64,000 nucleotides of DNA from DASSSQ01 sp963839285 (GCA_963839285.1 CAWIUN010000029.1:1-64000), one strand, 5' to 3'; numbered from the stretch's first letter, positions 1 to 9,717 are shown. The notes: generated by a model not told the origin, from the letters alone. Numbers and translations: made by a program.

Positions 1-11
1 GGGAAGGTGCC

Positions 12-2229
12 ATGGAACGGACGAATCTCGCCGGACGGGCGGGCCGCTGGAGCGCCGCGCACTGGAAGACCGCGACCTTCGGCTGGATCGCCTTCGCAGT
101 CGCCGCGGTGCTCGTCGGCGGCGCCGTCGGCGCGAAGGAGATGGCGCCGTGGGCGATCGCCAACGGCGAGTCGCGCACTGCCGAGCGGATCCTCGACGAG
201 GGCAACTTCCAGATCCCGGCGCGCGAGAGCGTGCTCGTCCAGTCGGCGACGACCACCTTCGACGAGCCGCTCTTCTCCTCCGCCGTCGCGAACGTCGTCC
301 AGACGCTGTCGGGGCAGAAGAACGTGGAGAACATCGTCTCGCCGATCGAGCACCCGAAGGCAGGGCTCGTCTCGGCCGACCGCCACTCCGCCCTCGTCCA
401 GTTCGACGTCAAGGGCAAGGCGGAGGACGCCAGCGACAAGATCGCGCCGATCCTGGCCGCGATCGACGGCGTCCAGGCCGGCAACCCGAGCCTGATCGTC
501 GAGGAGTTCGGCGAGGCCTCCGTCAACAACCAGGTCGACAAGCGCTTCTCGGCCGACATGGGGCGGGCCGAGAAGACCTCCGTGCCCGCTGACGATCGCG
601 ATCCTGCTCGTCGCCTTCGGCGCGCTCGTCGCCGCCGGCCTGCCGGTGCTCCTCGCCTTCTCCGCCGTGCTCGCCGCGACCGGGCTCAACTCGCTCGCGA
701 GCCACGTGATCCCGACCGACCAGCAGACGGTCAGCGCGATCATCCTGATGATCGGCATGGCCGTCGGGATCGACTACTCGCTCTTCTACCTGCGGCGCGA
801 GCGCGAGGAGCGGCAGCGCGGCCGCTCCGCGCACGAGTCGCTGCTCCACGCCGCCCGCACCTCCGGGCAGGCGGTGCTGATCTCCGGCGCGACCGTGCTG
901 ATCGCGATGGCGGGCATGTTCGTCTCCGGCAACTCCCTCTTCACGACGATCGGGATGGGGACGATGATCGTCGTCCTCGTCGCGATGATCGGCTCGCTGA
1001 CCGTGCTGCCGGCGCTGCTGCACCGGCTCGGCGACAACGTCGACCGCGTCCGGATCCCGCTGCTCCGCTCGCGGGTGCGGGACGACGGGCCCTGGGGCCG
1101 CTTCGTCGGCGCGCGTGCTGCCGGCGGCCCGGCCTCGCGCTCGCGCTCTCGGCGGGCGGCCTCGCGCTGCTGGCGCTGCCCGCGTTCGGCATGCACACGA
1201 AGCTGCCGAACCTGACCGACTTCCCGCACGACCTGAAGATCGTCGGCACCTACGACCGGATCCAGCGCGCGTTCCCCGGCTCGCAGACGCCGGCGGTCGT
1301 CGTCGTCAAGGCGCCGAACGTCGAGTCGCCGGACGTGCAGCGGGCCTACGAGCTCTTCCGCCAGCGGGCGCTCGCGACCGGCGAGTTCTTCGCGCCCTTC
1401 ACCGTCACCGTCAACCCGGACCAGACCGTCGCGCGGATCGACTTCGCGATCGCGGGCAACGGCGACGACGCCGCCTCGATCGCCGCGCTGAAGACGCTGC
1501 GCGACCACGGTGATCCCGCCGATCGCGCGGACGCTGCCCGACGTCCAGGTCGCCGTCACGGGGGTGACCGCCGGCACCTACGACTTCAACCGGCAGATGG
1601 TCGGACGGCTGCCGTGGATCTTCCTGTTCGTGCTCGGGCTCGCCTTCACGCTGCTGCTGCTGACCTTCCGCTCGCTCGTGATCGCGGCGACGGCGGTGGC
1701 GCTGAACCTGCTCTCGGTCGGCGCCGCCTACGGCATCCTCGTCGGCGTCTTCCAGCACGGCTGGCTCGCGGACGTCTTCGGCTTCCAGACGAACGGCGCG
1801 ATCGTCAGCTGGCTGCCGCTCTTCCTCTTCGTCGTCCTCTTCGGCCTCTCGATGGACTACCACGTCTTCATCCTCAGCCGGGTCAAGGAGCTGCACGACG
1901 CGGGCACCCCGACCGAGGAGGCGGTGCGGCTCGCGATCACGCGCACGGCCGGGACGGTCACGAGCGCGGCGATCATCATGGTCGCCGTCTTCGGCCTCTT
2001 CGCGACGCTGAGCCTGATCATGATGCAGCAGATGGGCTTCGGGCTCGCGATCGCGGTGCTGATCGACGCGACCGTCGTCCGCGCCGTGCTGGTGCCGGCG
2101 GCGATGAAGCTGCTCGGCGAGTGGAACTGGTACCTGCCGACCTGGCTCGAGTGGCTGCCGACGCTCTCGCCCGAGGGGGAGAGCACGCCGGCGCCGCAGC
2201 CGCCGGGGAAGGCGGTGCCGACGGGCTAG
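12..2229 (+). CDS. MMPL/RND-family membrane transporter, frame-interrupted
   Basis: This is a roughly 735-residue MMPL-type exporter of the RND superfamily, acting in the cytoplasmic membrane on lipids or hydrophobic compounds (family knowledge). A first membrane helix lies near residues 20-40 and is followed by an extracellular domain. A helix block follows with IILMIGMAVGIDYSLFYLRR, the conserved MMPL GxxxDY motif, then a second soluble domain and a second helix block with LFGLSMDYHVFILSR. This duplicated architecture is typical. The ATG at 12 opens the protein. The frame changes near 586, again within 1111-1121 (net +2 or -1) and near 1503. Each break restores homologous sequence, so the gene was intact in its source or the breaks are sequence errors. 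It ends at TAG 2227-2229. The substrate is unknown. Confidence 0.85.
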
Positions 2230-2288
2230 CAGCAGCCGTCGAGGAGGCTCGGCCGGACGGGCGCGGGCGCGGGTGGGATCATCGACGC

Positions 2289-2570
2289 GTGGCCTGGCAG
2301 GCACTGGTCGAGATCGACGCGCGCGACCCCGTTCCGGGCGGGCGGCTGCGGGAGCTGCTCGAGGCGCATCCGCGCGTCGTCTCGCTGAGCGTCAACGCGC
2401 CGGCGGGGAGGCGGCTGCTCGGCCGGGCGCGGCCGGCGTCGGCGCTCGTCGGCGTCGAGGCCGAGACGCGCGAGGAGGCAGAGCGGGTCGCGCGCGCGGC
2501 GGTCGAGGACGCGCTCGCGCGGGCCGGTGTTCGCGCCTCGCTGCGGGTGGGCGCCTTCCGCGGCCGTTGA
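2289..2570 (+). CDS. hypothetical protein, 93 aa
   Basis: This is a short GTG-initiated frame between the transporter and lexA. The product is rich in Ala, Arg, Glu and Val, has no signal peptide or membrane helix, and holds a central helix-like stretch (REEAERVARAAVEDALARAG) like the end of a small alpha/beta domain. I do not recognise a family. Codon third positions follow the local G/C bias and the frame ends cleanly before the SOS operator, so it is probably real. Without homologues it could still be a chance frame in GC-rich DNA. Confidence 0.5.
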   Translation: MAWQALVEIDARDPVPGGRLRELLEAHPRVVSLSVNAPAGRRLLGRARPASALVGVEAETREEAERVARAAVEDALARAGVRASLRVGAFRGR

Positions 2571-2600
2571 CGCCGTCCGGAGGAGTCTCTACCCTGATGA

Positions 2601-2614
2601 CGAACACACGTTCG
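2601..2614. promoter_or_regulatory. SOS box (LexA operator) upstream of lexA
   Basis: CGAACACACGTTCG matches the Gram-positive/actinobacterial SOS consensus CGAACRNRYGTTYG, with GAAC and GTTC arms separated by four bases. It lies 44 bases before the lexA start. LexA autoregulation is well established, so this is very likely the operator by which LexA represses its own transcription. Confidence 0.88.
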
Positions 2615-2657
2615 ACCATCACCCTCGGCCGGCGACGGCCATCGACCCGGAGACGCC

Positions 2658-3296
2658 ATGCTCACCGCCCGCCAGCAGGAGATCTGGAACTACCTCGTCA
2701 GCTACGTCGACGACCACGGCTACCCACCCACGGTGCGCGAGATCGGCGAGCACGTCGGGCTGGCCTCGCCGTCGACCGTGCACGCCCACCTCGCGAACCT
2801 CGAGCGCGCCGGCCTGCTCAGGCGCGACCCGACCAAGCCGCGCGCCCTCGAGCTGATCGGCCGCGAGAAGCCGCAGGCCGCGCCGGAGGCGGCGCCGCTC
2901 CCGGCCCGCGACGACCTGCAGCGCCTGCCGCTCCTCGGCGAGATCGCAGCCGGAGGGCTGCTGCTCGCCGAGCAGAACGTCGAGGACTACGTCTCCGTCC
3001 CGGAGGAGGTCGCGAAGGGCGACTTCCTGCTCCGGGTCAAGGGCGAGTCGATGATCGAGGCGGGGATCCTGCCCGGCGACATCGTCGTCGTCCGCCGCCA
3101 GCAGTCGGCGGAGAACGGCGACGTCGTCGTCGCGCTCGGCGGCGAGGACGAGTCGGCCGACGAGGCGACGGTGAAGACGTTCTACCGCGAGGACGGGCGG
3201 ATCCGCCTGCAGCCGGAGAACAGCACGATGGAGCCGATCTACGCGAACCACGTCCAGATCCTCGGCAGGGTGACGGGAGTCTTCCGGAGCCTCTGA
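2658..3296 (+). CDS. lexA: LexA SOS-response repressor
   Basis: This 212-residue repressor binds SOS boxes and self-cleaves when stimulated by RecA filaments on single-stranded DNA. The N-terminal winged helix (residues 1-66) begins LTARQQEIWNYL and carries the recognition segment GLASPSTVHAHLANLE. The cleavage site is Ala98-Gly99 in EIAAGG. The catalytic dyad is Ser131 in GESM and Lys173 in TVKTF. The length is normal for actinobacterial LexA. ATG 2658 places the start directly before the conserved helix. An SOS box sits upstream, so autoregulation is expected. The next gene begins within the stop codon, which implies co-expression. Confidence 0.97.
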   Translation: MLTARQQEIWNYLVSYVDDHGYPPTVREIGEHVGLASPSTVHAHLANLERAGLLRRDPTKPRALELIGREKPQAAPEAAPLPARDDLQRLPLLGEIAAGGLLLAEQNVEDYVSVPEEVAKGDFLLRVKGESMIEAGILPGDIVVVRRQQSAENGDVVVALGGEDESADEATVKTFYREDGRIRLQPENSTMEPIYANHVQILGRVTGVFRSL

Positions 3297-3493
3297 TGGC
3301 CGAGCCGCTGCCCCTCCACCGCACGCTCGAGCAGGAGCTCGCCGCGCTCACCCGCGGCGCCAGCCTCGAGTGCCTGGTCTGCGGCGAGTTCGTCATGCAC
3401 GGGCGCGGCTCGATCTTCTGCCCGGAGTGCGGCTTCCGGCTCGAGGTGCCGGAAGCCGCGACCTCCGGGGCCGAGGTCGCGCAGCCCGGCTAG
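3296..3493 (+). CDS. small zinc-ribbon protein, 65 aa
   Basis: The ATG overlaps the lexA stop (TGATG), so translation is probably coupled to lexA. The product has an N-terminal helix (TLEQELAALTR) and then two CxxC knuckles, CLVC at about residue 26 and CPEC at about 43, spaced like a single zinc ribbon. There is no signal or membrane segment. The function is unknown. A nucleic-acid or protein-binding role, and SOS-linked expression, follow only from the motif and position. Confidence 0.72.
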   Translation: MAEPLPLHRTLEQELAALTRGASLECLVCGEFVMHGRGSIFCPECGFRLEVPEAATSGAEVAQPG

Positions 3494-3619
3494 GGCGGGC
3501 GCCGGACTCGCGCGGCGTCCCGTCGGCCGCGTGGGCGGAGCGCGATCGCCGCAGCGGCGAGGCCGCTGCGCTCTGTCTCCCCGCAGACGGAACGCGGGTT
3601 CTGGGCCGGGCGGCGCGGC

Positions 3620-3625
3620 TACAAT
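3620..3625 (+). promoter_or_regulatory. -10 element of the rnpB promoter
   Basis: TACAAT lies 6-7 bases before the predicted 5' end of RNase P RNA, the right distance for a sigma-A -10 hexamer. No convincing -35 hexamer is visible. Confidence 0.55.
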
Positions 3626-3631
3626 GGCCGG

Positions 3632-3966
<335 letters not shown>

Positions 3967-3987
<21 letters not shown>

Positions 3988-4095
3988 CGGAAAAAGCCCT
4001 GGCAACGGGGCTTTTTCTATGCACCCGATTCGCTGGCGACTCGTCAGGCTCGCCCGCGGCGGGCTGACTGCGGTCTCCGTGGAACCGCCCGGCGC
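3967..4095 (+). repeat. rnpB-tail repeat, copy 1
   Basis: The last ~20 bases of rnpB, its terminator and about 75 bases downstream recur at 5124-5252. The first 53 bases (3967-4019) match with two differences. After a diverged middle, a block starting CGGTCTCCGTGGAACCG (4071) matches at the same offset of 104 bases. The region from 4020 to 4241 otherwise holds no gene that I can support. Confidence 0.82.
3991..4018 (+). terminator. intrinsic terminator of rnpB
   Basis: AAAAAGCCC and GGGCTTTTT form a stem directly after the P1 helix of RNase P RNA, and the right arm ends in a T-run. It is the classic rnpB terminator. Confidence 0.9.
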
Positions 4096-4241
4096 GGTCG
4101 CCCGGCGTGGCCTCGTCGGCCGTGCCGGCCACGAGCCGCTCCGCAACCGAGAAGCTAGCACCCAGGGCGTCGTGGCGCAGCGAGCGGGAGGGTCGTCGGC
4201 CACGGGACGCTGGCGCATCGGCGGCCGAGTCGTGTGGGCGC

Positions 4242-4886
4242 CTACCTGATGAGGTTGGCGCGGGACTGTTTGGCTGCGCGCAGGGCGGCGAGTTCGCGCT
4301 GCTTGTTCGATCCGTAGTAGGCGTAGAGCGCGGAGAGAACGTTGCCGTGCACCTGGTAGATCGCGGCCTGTGTCTCGTTGAAGCGCTTGCCCTTGTAGAC
4401 GCCCGAGACGTTGATTCGGAGCGCGACGGCTCCTGGAAGCAGTCCGGCGGTGGAGAGGCGCGTGATGCGATGCGTCATGGGAGGGACGCCTCGCACGGTG
4501 CTGTCGACCGGCCCGCTGGGGCAGTTGTTCACTGCCTGGTTCAGCTCCTTGAGCGCGAGCCGCGTTCCTCCCGGCGCGTAGCTGACGACCTCGTTCGAGT
4601 ACTTGATCACGGCGCCCGGCCCGTCGTAGTTCACCTGCAGCCGGCCGGTCCGGCGCGCTTCGCTCGTGAAGTCGTAGCCGCACATGTCCAGAGTGACGAA
4701 GCCGGTCACGCCGCGACCGTCGGCGGGACGGTGCAGAAGCTTGTAGCCGGGTCCGAGCTGTGACGCTCGGAGAACCAGCTTGTCGAGGTCGGTACCGGCC
4801 GTCGGGCGGGCCGAGGCAGCGGTTGCGGTTGCCGCCAGGACCGCAAGCACGGCTGCGAGCAGGCGATGAAGGGCGACCCGGGTCAA
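4242..4886 (-). CDS. secreted hypothetical protein, 214 aa
   Basis: The gene starts at TTG 4886, seven bases after a strong AAGGAGAG ribosome-binding site, and reads MTRVALHRLLAAVLAVLAATATAASA, a signal peptide with likely cleavage after ASA. The mature domain (~190 residues) has two well-spaced cysteines (MCGY, NNCPSG) that could form a disulfide. Its pattern recalls the sensor-like PknH_C type extracellular domains of actinobacteria, but similarity is too weak to name a family. It is the only gene between the two rnpB-tail repeats, so it may have arrived with the duplicated segment. Confidence 0.75.
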   Translation of the reverse strand: MTRVALHRLLAAVLAVLAATATAASARPTAGTDLDKLVLRASQLGPGYKLLHRPADGRGVTGFVTLDMCGYDFTSEARRTGRLQVNYDGPGAVIKYSNEVVSYAPGGTRLALKELNQAVNNCPSGPVDSTVRGVPPMTHRITRLSTAGLLPGAVALRINVSGVYKGKRFNETQAAIYQVHGNVLSALYAYYGSNKQRELAALRAAKQSRANLIR

Positions 4887-5378
4887 GATTCTCTCCTTTG
4901 GTCGGCGGCGTGCCGTTACGCCCGTGATCGTCCTGACGACCGACCTGGGGCCATCCCTCGGACGAGTGACTCAGTGGTCATCCGCCTTGCGAGAGACCGA
5001 TCCGGCGAGAGCCTGGAGTGTGGGCCCGTCCGCGCGCCGCTCGCCCCCAAAATCCGAGGTTGAGTCGACGAGGTGAACGCCTCGTAAGGAACCCGTTCTA
5101 CCGCTGGAGCGACCCTGAGGACTATCCGGCTTACAGGCCTGCTAGGGAAAAAGCCCTGGAAACGGGGCTTTTTCTACTGTGGCGTGTTGTCGGAACTCGT
5201 CGTGGTTTCGGTCGGGCGGCCCCTCGGCGGTCTCTGTGGAACCGCTCGGCGCCGCGGACGCCGGTGGTCTGTGACGCGGTTCGGCGCTGGCTGCGCGACC
5301 CGCTCGGCGTTCTACGGATGTCCGAGGCCGGCCGCGACCCTATGCTGAGTCGTTCAGCAGCCGGACCAGGGGGAACGG
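4887..5378. other. intergenic region holding rnpB-tail repeat copy 2
   Basis: I see no supportable gene in these 492 bases. The part near 4887 holds the leader of the minus-strand secreted-protein gene. The part from 5124 is the second rnpB-tail copy with its functional-looking terminator hairpin. The last 25 bases lead to the next plus-strand gene. Confidence 0.6.
5124..5252 (+). repeat. rnpB-tail repeat, copy 2 (partial rnpB plus terminator)
   Basis: Bases 5124-5176 repeat 51 of 53 bases of 3967-4019, covering the 3' end of RNase P RNA and the terminator. The rest of the RNA is absent upstream, so this is not a second rnpB gene. The CGGTCTCTGTGGAACCG block at 5228 lies at the same offset as in copy 1. 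It is a scar of a segmental duplication or of integration at the rnpB 3' end. Confidence 0.82.
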
Positions 5379-5627
5379 ATGCCGACGACCGTCAGGATCG
5401 AGAGCGGGAACCGCTGGGACACGCTCGACCTCGTCTCGCGGCTGTCGCGCTGGCGCTGGTTCAGCGTCGAGCGGGATCCCGAGTGCTGGGACGTCTACGT
5501 CCAGGCCGAGCAGGCAGAGGAGGATCTGCGCGGGCTCGTCGCCGTCGCCGAGCGCTGGGCGCGCGACCGCGAGCTCGAGGCGGTGGCCCATCTGCCCGAC
5601 GGCGACGTTCGCGTCGTCCCCGACTAG
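5379..5627 (+). CDS. hypothetical protein, 82 aa
   Basis: An ATG-initiated small soluble protein, rich in Trp (WDTL, WRWF, CWDVY, ERWARD) and acidic residues. It shows no signal peptide, membrane helix or recognised motif. It is convergent with the flavodoxin gene, and their stop codons overlap at 5624-5627. Clean codon bias and the tight stop overlap support a real gene, but its function is unknown. Confidence 0.6.
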   Translation: MPTTVRIESGNRWDTLDLVSRLSRWRWFSVERDPECWDVYVQAEQAEEDLRGLVAVAERWARDRELEAVAHLPDGDVRVVPD

Positions 5628-6109
5628 CGCTCGGCCGCGATCTGCGCCGCCCAGCGGGCGATCGCGTCCCAGTCGCGGTAGTCGCCGTCCTTCGCCCGGA
5701 CGACCTTCAGGACGGTCCGCTCGGAGAGCCCGAGCACGCTGCGGTCGATCTTGCCGGCGAAGAGGCGGTGCTCCCGCGGCCCGATCCGGGCGACGAGCTC
5801 GCCCACGTCCACCGCCTTCCCGGGCTCGGGCTTCGGCGGCTCGCCGACCGGGCCGCTGCTGAAGAGCCAGGTCGGCCGCGCCGCGAGCTCGCTCGCGTGC
5901 GCCTCCGCGAACGCGAGCGCGGGCTGCAGCCACTTGCCGACGTAGACGGCGCTGCCGAGGACGACCCGGTCGTAGGGGGCGAGATCGTCGACCGCCTCCG
6001 GCGGCCGCACCTCGGCCTCGACGCCGTTCCGCTCGAGCTCGGCTCCGATCGCCTCCGCGATCTCGCGCGTCGCGCCGTGCCTGCTCGCCGCCGTCACCAG
6101 CACCGTCAT
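5624..6109 (-). CDS. flavodoxin-domain protein (HemG/protoporphyrinogen-oxidase-like)
   Basis: This ~161-residue protein begins MTVLVTAASRHGATREIAEAIGAEL, a flavodoxin fold whose phosphate-binding loop (TAASRHGATREIA) resembles that of HemG and menaquinone-dependent protoporphyrinogen oxidase-like flavodoxins. GSAVYVGKWLQPA and LFSSGPVG match conserved FMN-loop segments of that group. The ATG at 6109 follows GGAGGGA. The role is an FMN-dependent electron carrier or oxidoreductase, and the exact partner cannot be told. Confidence 0.8.
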   Translation of the reverse strand: MTVLVTAASRHGATREIAEAIGAELERNGVEAEVRPPEAVDDLAPYDRVVLGSAVYVGKWLQPALAFAEAHASELAARPTWLFSSGPVGEPPKPEPGKAVDVGELVARIGPREHRLFAGKIDRSVLGLSERTVLKVVRAKDGDYRDWDAIARWAAQIAAER

Positions 6110-6238
6110 CGCGTCCCTCCTCGAGTCGTTTCCGCTCAGGGTCGCGCGAGGCTCGTGGGCCGGCATCGGACGGCGGCCGGAGCGGCATTCGGTAGTTCGC
6201 CGCGACCGGCGACGGGCCGGGGGAGTAGCGTTGATCGC

Positions 6239-6961
6239 ATGGCGATCGACGCGCCGTCGGGAATCCGGCTGGAGGGGGTCGGGCGCACCTACGGCGAGGG
6301 GCCGACGGCCGTGCACGCGCTGCGAGAGGTCGATCTCGAGCTGCCGCCGGGCGAGCTCGTCGTCTTTCTCGGGCCGAGCGGCTCCGGCAAGACGACGCTG
6401 CTGAACGTGATCGGGGCGCTCGAGGCGCCGACCAGCGGGCACGTCGTCGTCGGCGACGAGCCGCTCGAAGGCCTCGACGAGCGCGGCCGCACCGCCTACC
6501 GGCGCGATCACGTCGGCTTCGTCTTCCAGTTCTACAACCTGGTGCCGACCCTGACGGCGCTCGAGAACGTCGCGCTCGTGCTGGAGCTGACCGACCGCGC
6601 GAACGCCGAGGAGCGGGCGCGCGAGGCGCTGCTCGACGTCGGCCTCGCCGACCGGCTCGACCACTTCCCGGCCCAGCTCTCGGGCGGCGAGCAGCAGCGC
6701 GTCGCGATCGCGCGGGCGCTCGCCAAGAGCCCGCAGCTCGTCCTCTGCGACGAGCCGACCGGCGCGCTCGACCTCGAGACCGGGCGCGTCGTGCTCGAGC
6801 AGTTGCGGCGCGTCAACGAGGCCGGGCGCACGGTGATCCTCGTCACCCACAACAGCGCGATCGCGGCGATGGCCGACCGCGTCGTGCGGCTCCGCTCCGG
6901 CCGCGTCGTCGACGACGAGCGCGTCGAGGCGCCCGTCGAGCCCGCGCAGGTCGCCTGGTAG
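6239..6961 (+). CDS. ABC transporter ATP-binding protein (LolD/MacB type)
   Basis: The ~240-residue ATPase energises the FtsX-type permease encoded next. Visible motifs are Walker A GPSGSGKTT, Q-loop FVFQFYNL, signature LSGGEQQRVAIARAL, Walker B LVLCDEPTGALD and the H-loop VTHN. The LSGGEQQRVAIARA and NLVPTLTALENV segments are characteristic of the MacB/LolD/FtsE subfamily, which drives mechanical rather than import work. The ATG at 6239 precedes the first beta strand, and the permease begins two bases after the stop. Confidence 0.92.
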   Translation: MAIDAPSGIRLEGVGRTYGEGPTAVHALREVDLELPPGELVVFLGPSGSGKTTLLNVIGALEAPTSGHVVVGDEPLEGLDERGRTAYRRDHVGFVFQFYNLVPTLTALENVALVLELTDRANAEERAREALLDVGLADRLDHFPAQLSGGEQQRVAIARALAKSPQLVLCDEPTGALDLETGRVVLEQLRRVNEAGRTVILVTHNSAIAAMADRVVRLRSGRVVDDERVEAPVEPAQVAW

Positions 6962-6963
6962 CG

Positions 6964-9264
6964 ATGCTCCGCCGCAAGCTGCTGCGCGACCTCCGCCGCC
7001 AGGCCGCCCAGGCGGGCGCGATCGCGATCACGCTCTTCCTCGGCGCCCTGCTCCTCGTCGCCTCCTTCGACGCCTACCGGAACCTGCGCGCGAGCTACGC
7101 GAAGGTCTTCCGCGTCACGCAGGCGGCCGACCTCTACGTCTCCGGCGGGAACGTCGACGCGATCGCGAGGGCCGCGCGCGGGACGCCGGGCGTCGCCGCC
7201 GTCGTCACCCGCTCGGTCGCCGACGTCCCGCTCCGGATCGGGGACGCGAAGCTGCTCGGCCGCGTCGTCGGCGTCCCCGCGGGCCGGCCCGACGTCAACC
7301 GGCTGCTGCTCCGCTCCGGGAGCCTCGACGGCGGGATCGTCGTCGAGCGCCACCTCGCCGCGGACTTCGACCTCGGCGTCGGCGACGAGATCGAGGTCGC
7401 CGGCCGGACGTTGCGGGTCGCGGGGGTCGCGGACTCGGTCGAGTACCTCTGGCCCGCCCGCAGCCGCCAGGACGTGCTGCCCGCGCCGAAGAGCTTCGGC
7501 GTCGTCTTCGCGCCCGAGCCGCTGGCGCGCGAGCTCGCCGGCCCGCCCTCGGAGACGCTGATCCGCTACGCAGACGGGGTCGGCGCCGCGGCGCCGACCG
7601 CCCGGCTGACGCGAGCCGTTCGCAGCCTCGGCGCGGCGGCCGTGACGACGCGCGCCGACCAGGCCTCGAACGCGGCGCTGCAGACCGACATCGACGGCTT
7701 CCGCGAGCTCGCCGTCTTCTTCCCGCTGCTCTTCTTCGCCGCGGCGGCGCTCGCGACCGGCGTCCTGCTCTCGCGCCGCGTGCGCGCCGAGCGGCGGCTG
7801 ATCGGGACGCTGCGCGCGAGCGGGCTCGACCGGCGCCGGATCCTCGGCCACTACCTCGGCTTCGGCCTCGTGCTCGCCGTCGCCGGCGGCCTGACCGGCG
7901 CCGTCGCGGGCGCCCTCGCCGCCTCGGCGATCACGCGGCTCTACACGGGCGAGCTCGGGATCCCGCTCGCCGTCACCTCGGTGCACGCCTCGACGGCGGC
8001 GGTCGGCTTCGGGCTGACGCTCGTCGTCGCGGCGGCGGCGGCGGCGGGGCCCGCATGGGCCGCCGCGCGGACGCCGCCCGCCGAGGCGATGCGCAGCTCG
8101 GCGCCGCCGGGGCGCGGCGGCCGCTCGCTCGTCGAGCGGCTCGTGCCGCCGCTCGGCCGTCTGCCCGTCCGCTACCGCCACGTCCTCCGCAGCCTCGGCC
8201 GCAACCGCCGCCGCAGCGCCTCGACCGTGCTCGCGGTCGTGCTCGCCGCGATCCTGGTCCTCGTCGGCTGGGGCATGCTCGACACGACCGAGGTGCTGCT
8301 CGCGCGGCAGTTCGACCGCGTCGACCGCCAGGACGCGACCGTGACGCTCGTGCGACCGGTCGACGAGGCCGGGGTCGCAGCAGTGGAGGGCGTCGCCGGC
8401 GTCGCCGCGGCCGAGATCGCCGCCCGCGCGCCGGCGGCGGTCTCGAGCGACGGGCGCAGCTACGGCACCTCGCTCCTGGCGCTGCCGCCGGCGACGACGA
8501 TGCACGGCTTCCCGGACCCGGAGCTGCTCGAGCACGGGCTCGTCGTCGGCAGCGCCCTGCGCGGCGTCCTCGGCGTCCGGCGGGGGGACGAGGTGCAGGT
8601 GCGGCTCGCCGGCGGCGGCTCCTTCCGCGCCCCCGTCGCCGGCTTCGTCGACGAGCCGCTCGGCACCTACGCCTACGTCGGCCTGCCGCTGCTCGAACGG
8701 CTCGCTCCCGCCGCGGCGCAGCCGAACGAGCTGCTCGTCCGGTTCAGGTCCGGGGCCGACCGCGACGCGGTCCTGCACCGGCTCGCCGCCCTCGACGAGG
8801 TGGCCTCGGTCACCGACACGAACGCGCTCGAGGCGGTCTTCCGCACCTACCTCGGTCTCTTCTACGCGTTCGTCGGCGTCATGCTCGTCTTCGCCGCCGC
8901 GCTCGCGTTCACGATCATGTTCGTGACCACCTCGGCCAACCTCGCCGAGCGCGCGGTCGAGGTGACGACGCTCGAGGCCTCCGGCGTCGACTACCGCAAG
9001 CTCGCGCGCCTGCTCCGCACCGAGAACCTGCTGCTGACGCTGCTCGGGATCGCCGTCGGCCTGCCCGTCGCCGTCCTCGTCGCGCGCTGGTTCATGGCCT
9101 CCTACTCGAGCGACCTCTTCCGCTTCGACCTGGCGTTGAAGCCGCGGACGCCGCTGCTCGCCGCCGCGGCACTGCTCGCCGTCGCGCTCGCCTCCGAGCT
9201 CCCCGGCCTCCGCGCCCTGCGCCGCACCGACGTGGCCGCCGCGGTCCGCGAGCGGGGAGACTAG
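6964..9264 (+). CDS. ABC transporter permease with two FtsX domains
   Basis: This 766-residue protein has an N-terminal helix (residues ~17-38), a periplasm-like MacB domain, and a first three-helix FtsX block (~245-375). It then repeats the pattern with a helix near 420-440, a second soluble domain and a final FtsX block (~630-755). That is the usual arrangement of large actinobacterial lipoprotein or peptide export permeases. It is translationally adjacent to its ATPase, and no frame breaks occur. The substrate is not apparent. Confidence 0.9.
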   Translation: MLRRKLLRDLRRQAAQAGAIAITLFLGALLLVASFDAYRNLRASYAKVFRVTQAADLYVSGGNVDAIARAARGTPGVAAVVTRSVADVPLRIGDAKLLGRVVGVPAGRPDVNRLLLRSGSLDGGIVVERHLAADFDLGVGDEIEVAGRTLRVAGVADSVEYLWPARSRQDVLPAPKSFGVVFAPEPLARELAGPPSETLIRYADGVGAAAPTARLTRAVRSLGAAAVTTRADQASNAALQTDIDGFRELAVFFPLLFFAAAALATGVLLSRRVRAERRLIGTLRASGLDRRRILGHYLGFGLVLAVAGGLTGAVAGALAASAITRLYTGELGIPLAVTSVHASTAAVGFGLTLVVAAAAAAGPAWAAARTPPAEAMRSSAPPGRGGRSLVERLVPPLGRLPVRYRHVLRSLGRNRRRSASTVLAVVLAAILVLVGWGMLDTTEVLLARQFDRVDRQDATVTLVRPVDEAGVAAVEGVAGVAAAEIAARAPAAVSSDGRSYGTSLLALPPATTMHGFPDPELLEHGLVVGSALRGVLGVRRGDEVQVRLAGGGSFRAPVAGFVDEPLGTYAYVGLPLLERLAPAAAQPNELLVRFRSGADRDAVLHRLAALDEVASVTDTNALEAVFRTYLGLFYAFVGVMLVFAAALAFTIMFVTTSANLAERAVEVTTLEASGVDYRKLARLLRTENLLLTLLGIAVGLPVAVLVARWFMASYSSDLFRFDLALKPRTPLLAAAALLAVALASELPGLRALRRTDVAAAVRERGD

Positions 9265-9342
9265 CGCTAGCCCGCCGCACGTTTCGGTGCGCTCGCGTCC
9301 TGAAAGGCGAGACGACGAGCGAACGAGAAACGAGGAGGCACC

Positions 9343-9717
9343 ATGCACCAGGTCGTCTACGTCGACGTGTCCGCGGTCCGCCCGGGGAAGCTGGACGAGC
9401 TGCGGGCGGCGCTGCCGAGGCTGACGCGCTTCGTCGAGGAGAACATGCCGCTCGTCGCGTCCTACGGCATCCACCTCGACGACGCAGGCACGACGATGTC
9501 CGTCGTCTCCGTCCATCCGGACTCGGAGTCGCTCGAGTTCCACCTCGACCGCGGCGCCGACGAGTTCGCCCGCTTCGCCGACCTGCTCGACCTGGCGCGG
9601 ATCGACGTCTACGGAGAGGTGAGCGACCGGGTCGTCGAGCGTCTGAACCGCAAGGCGCGCCTGCTCGGCGACGGTGCCGTCCGCGTCCACCCGCTCCGGG
9701 CCGGCTTCGCTCGCTGA
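9343..9717 (+). CDS. hypothetical protein, 124 aa
   Basis: The ATG follows a good GAGGAGG ribosome-binding site. The product begins with a beta strand (HQVVYVDVSAV), followed by a helix (GKLDELRAALPRLTRFVEEN) and two further strands, reminiscent of a dimeric alpha/beta-barrel (ABM/EthD-like) fold. The tail (RVVERLNRKARLLG) is helical. The assignment to that fold is a guess from pattern only, and the function is unknown. Confidence 0.7.
   Translation: MHQVVYVDVSAVRPGKLDELRAALPRLTRFVEENMPLVASYGIHLDDAGTTMSVVSVHPDSESLEFHLDRGADEFARFADLLDLARIDVYGEVSDRVVERLNRKARLLGDGAVRVHPLRAGFAR

Noticed and set aside
4107..4763. Plus-strand frame opposite the secreted-protein gene
   Set aside because: It has no motifs and lies opposite a gene with a signal peptide and a strong ribosome-binding site.
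5124..5176. Second rnpB gene
   Set aside because: Only the last bases of the RNA and the terminator are present.
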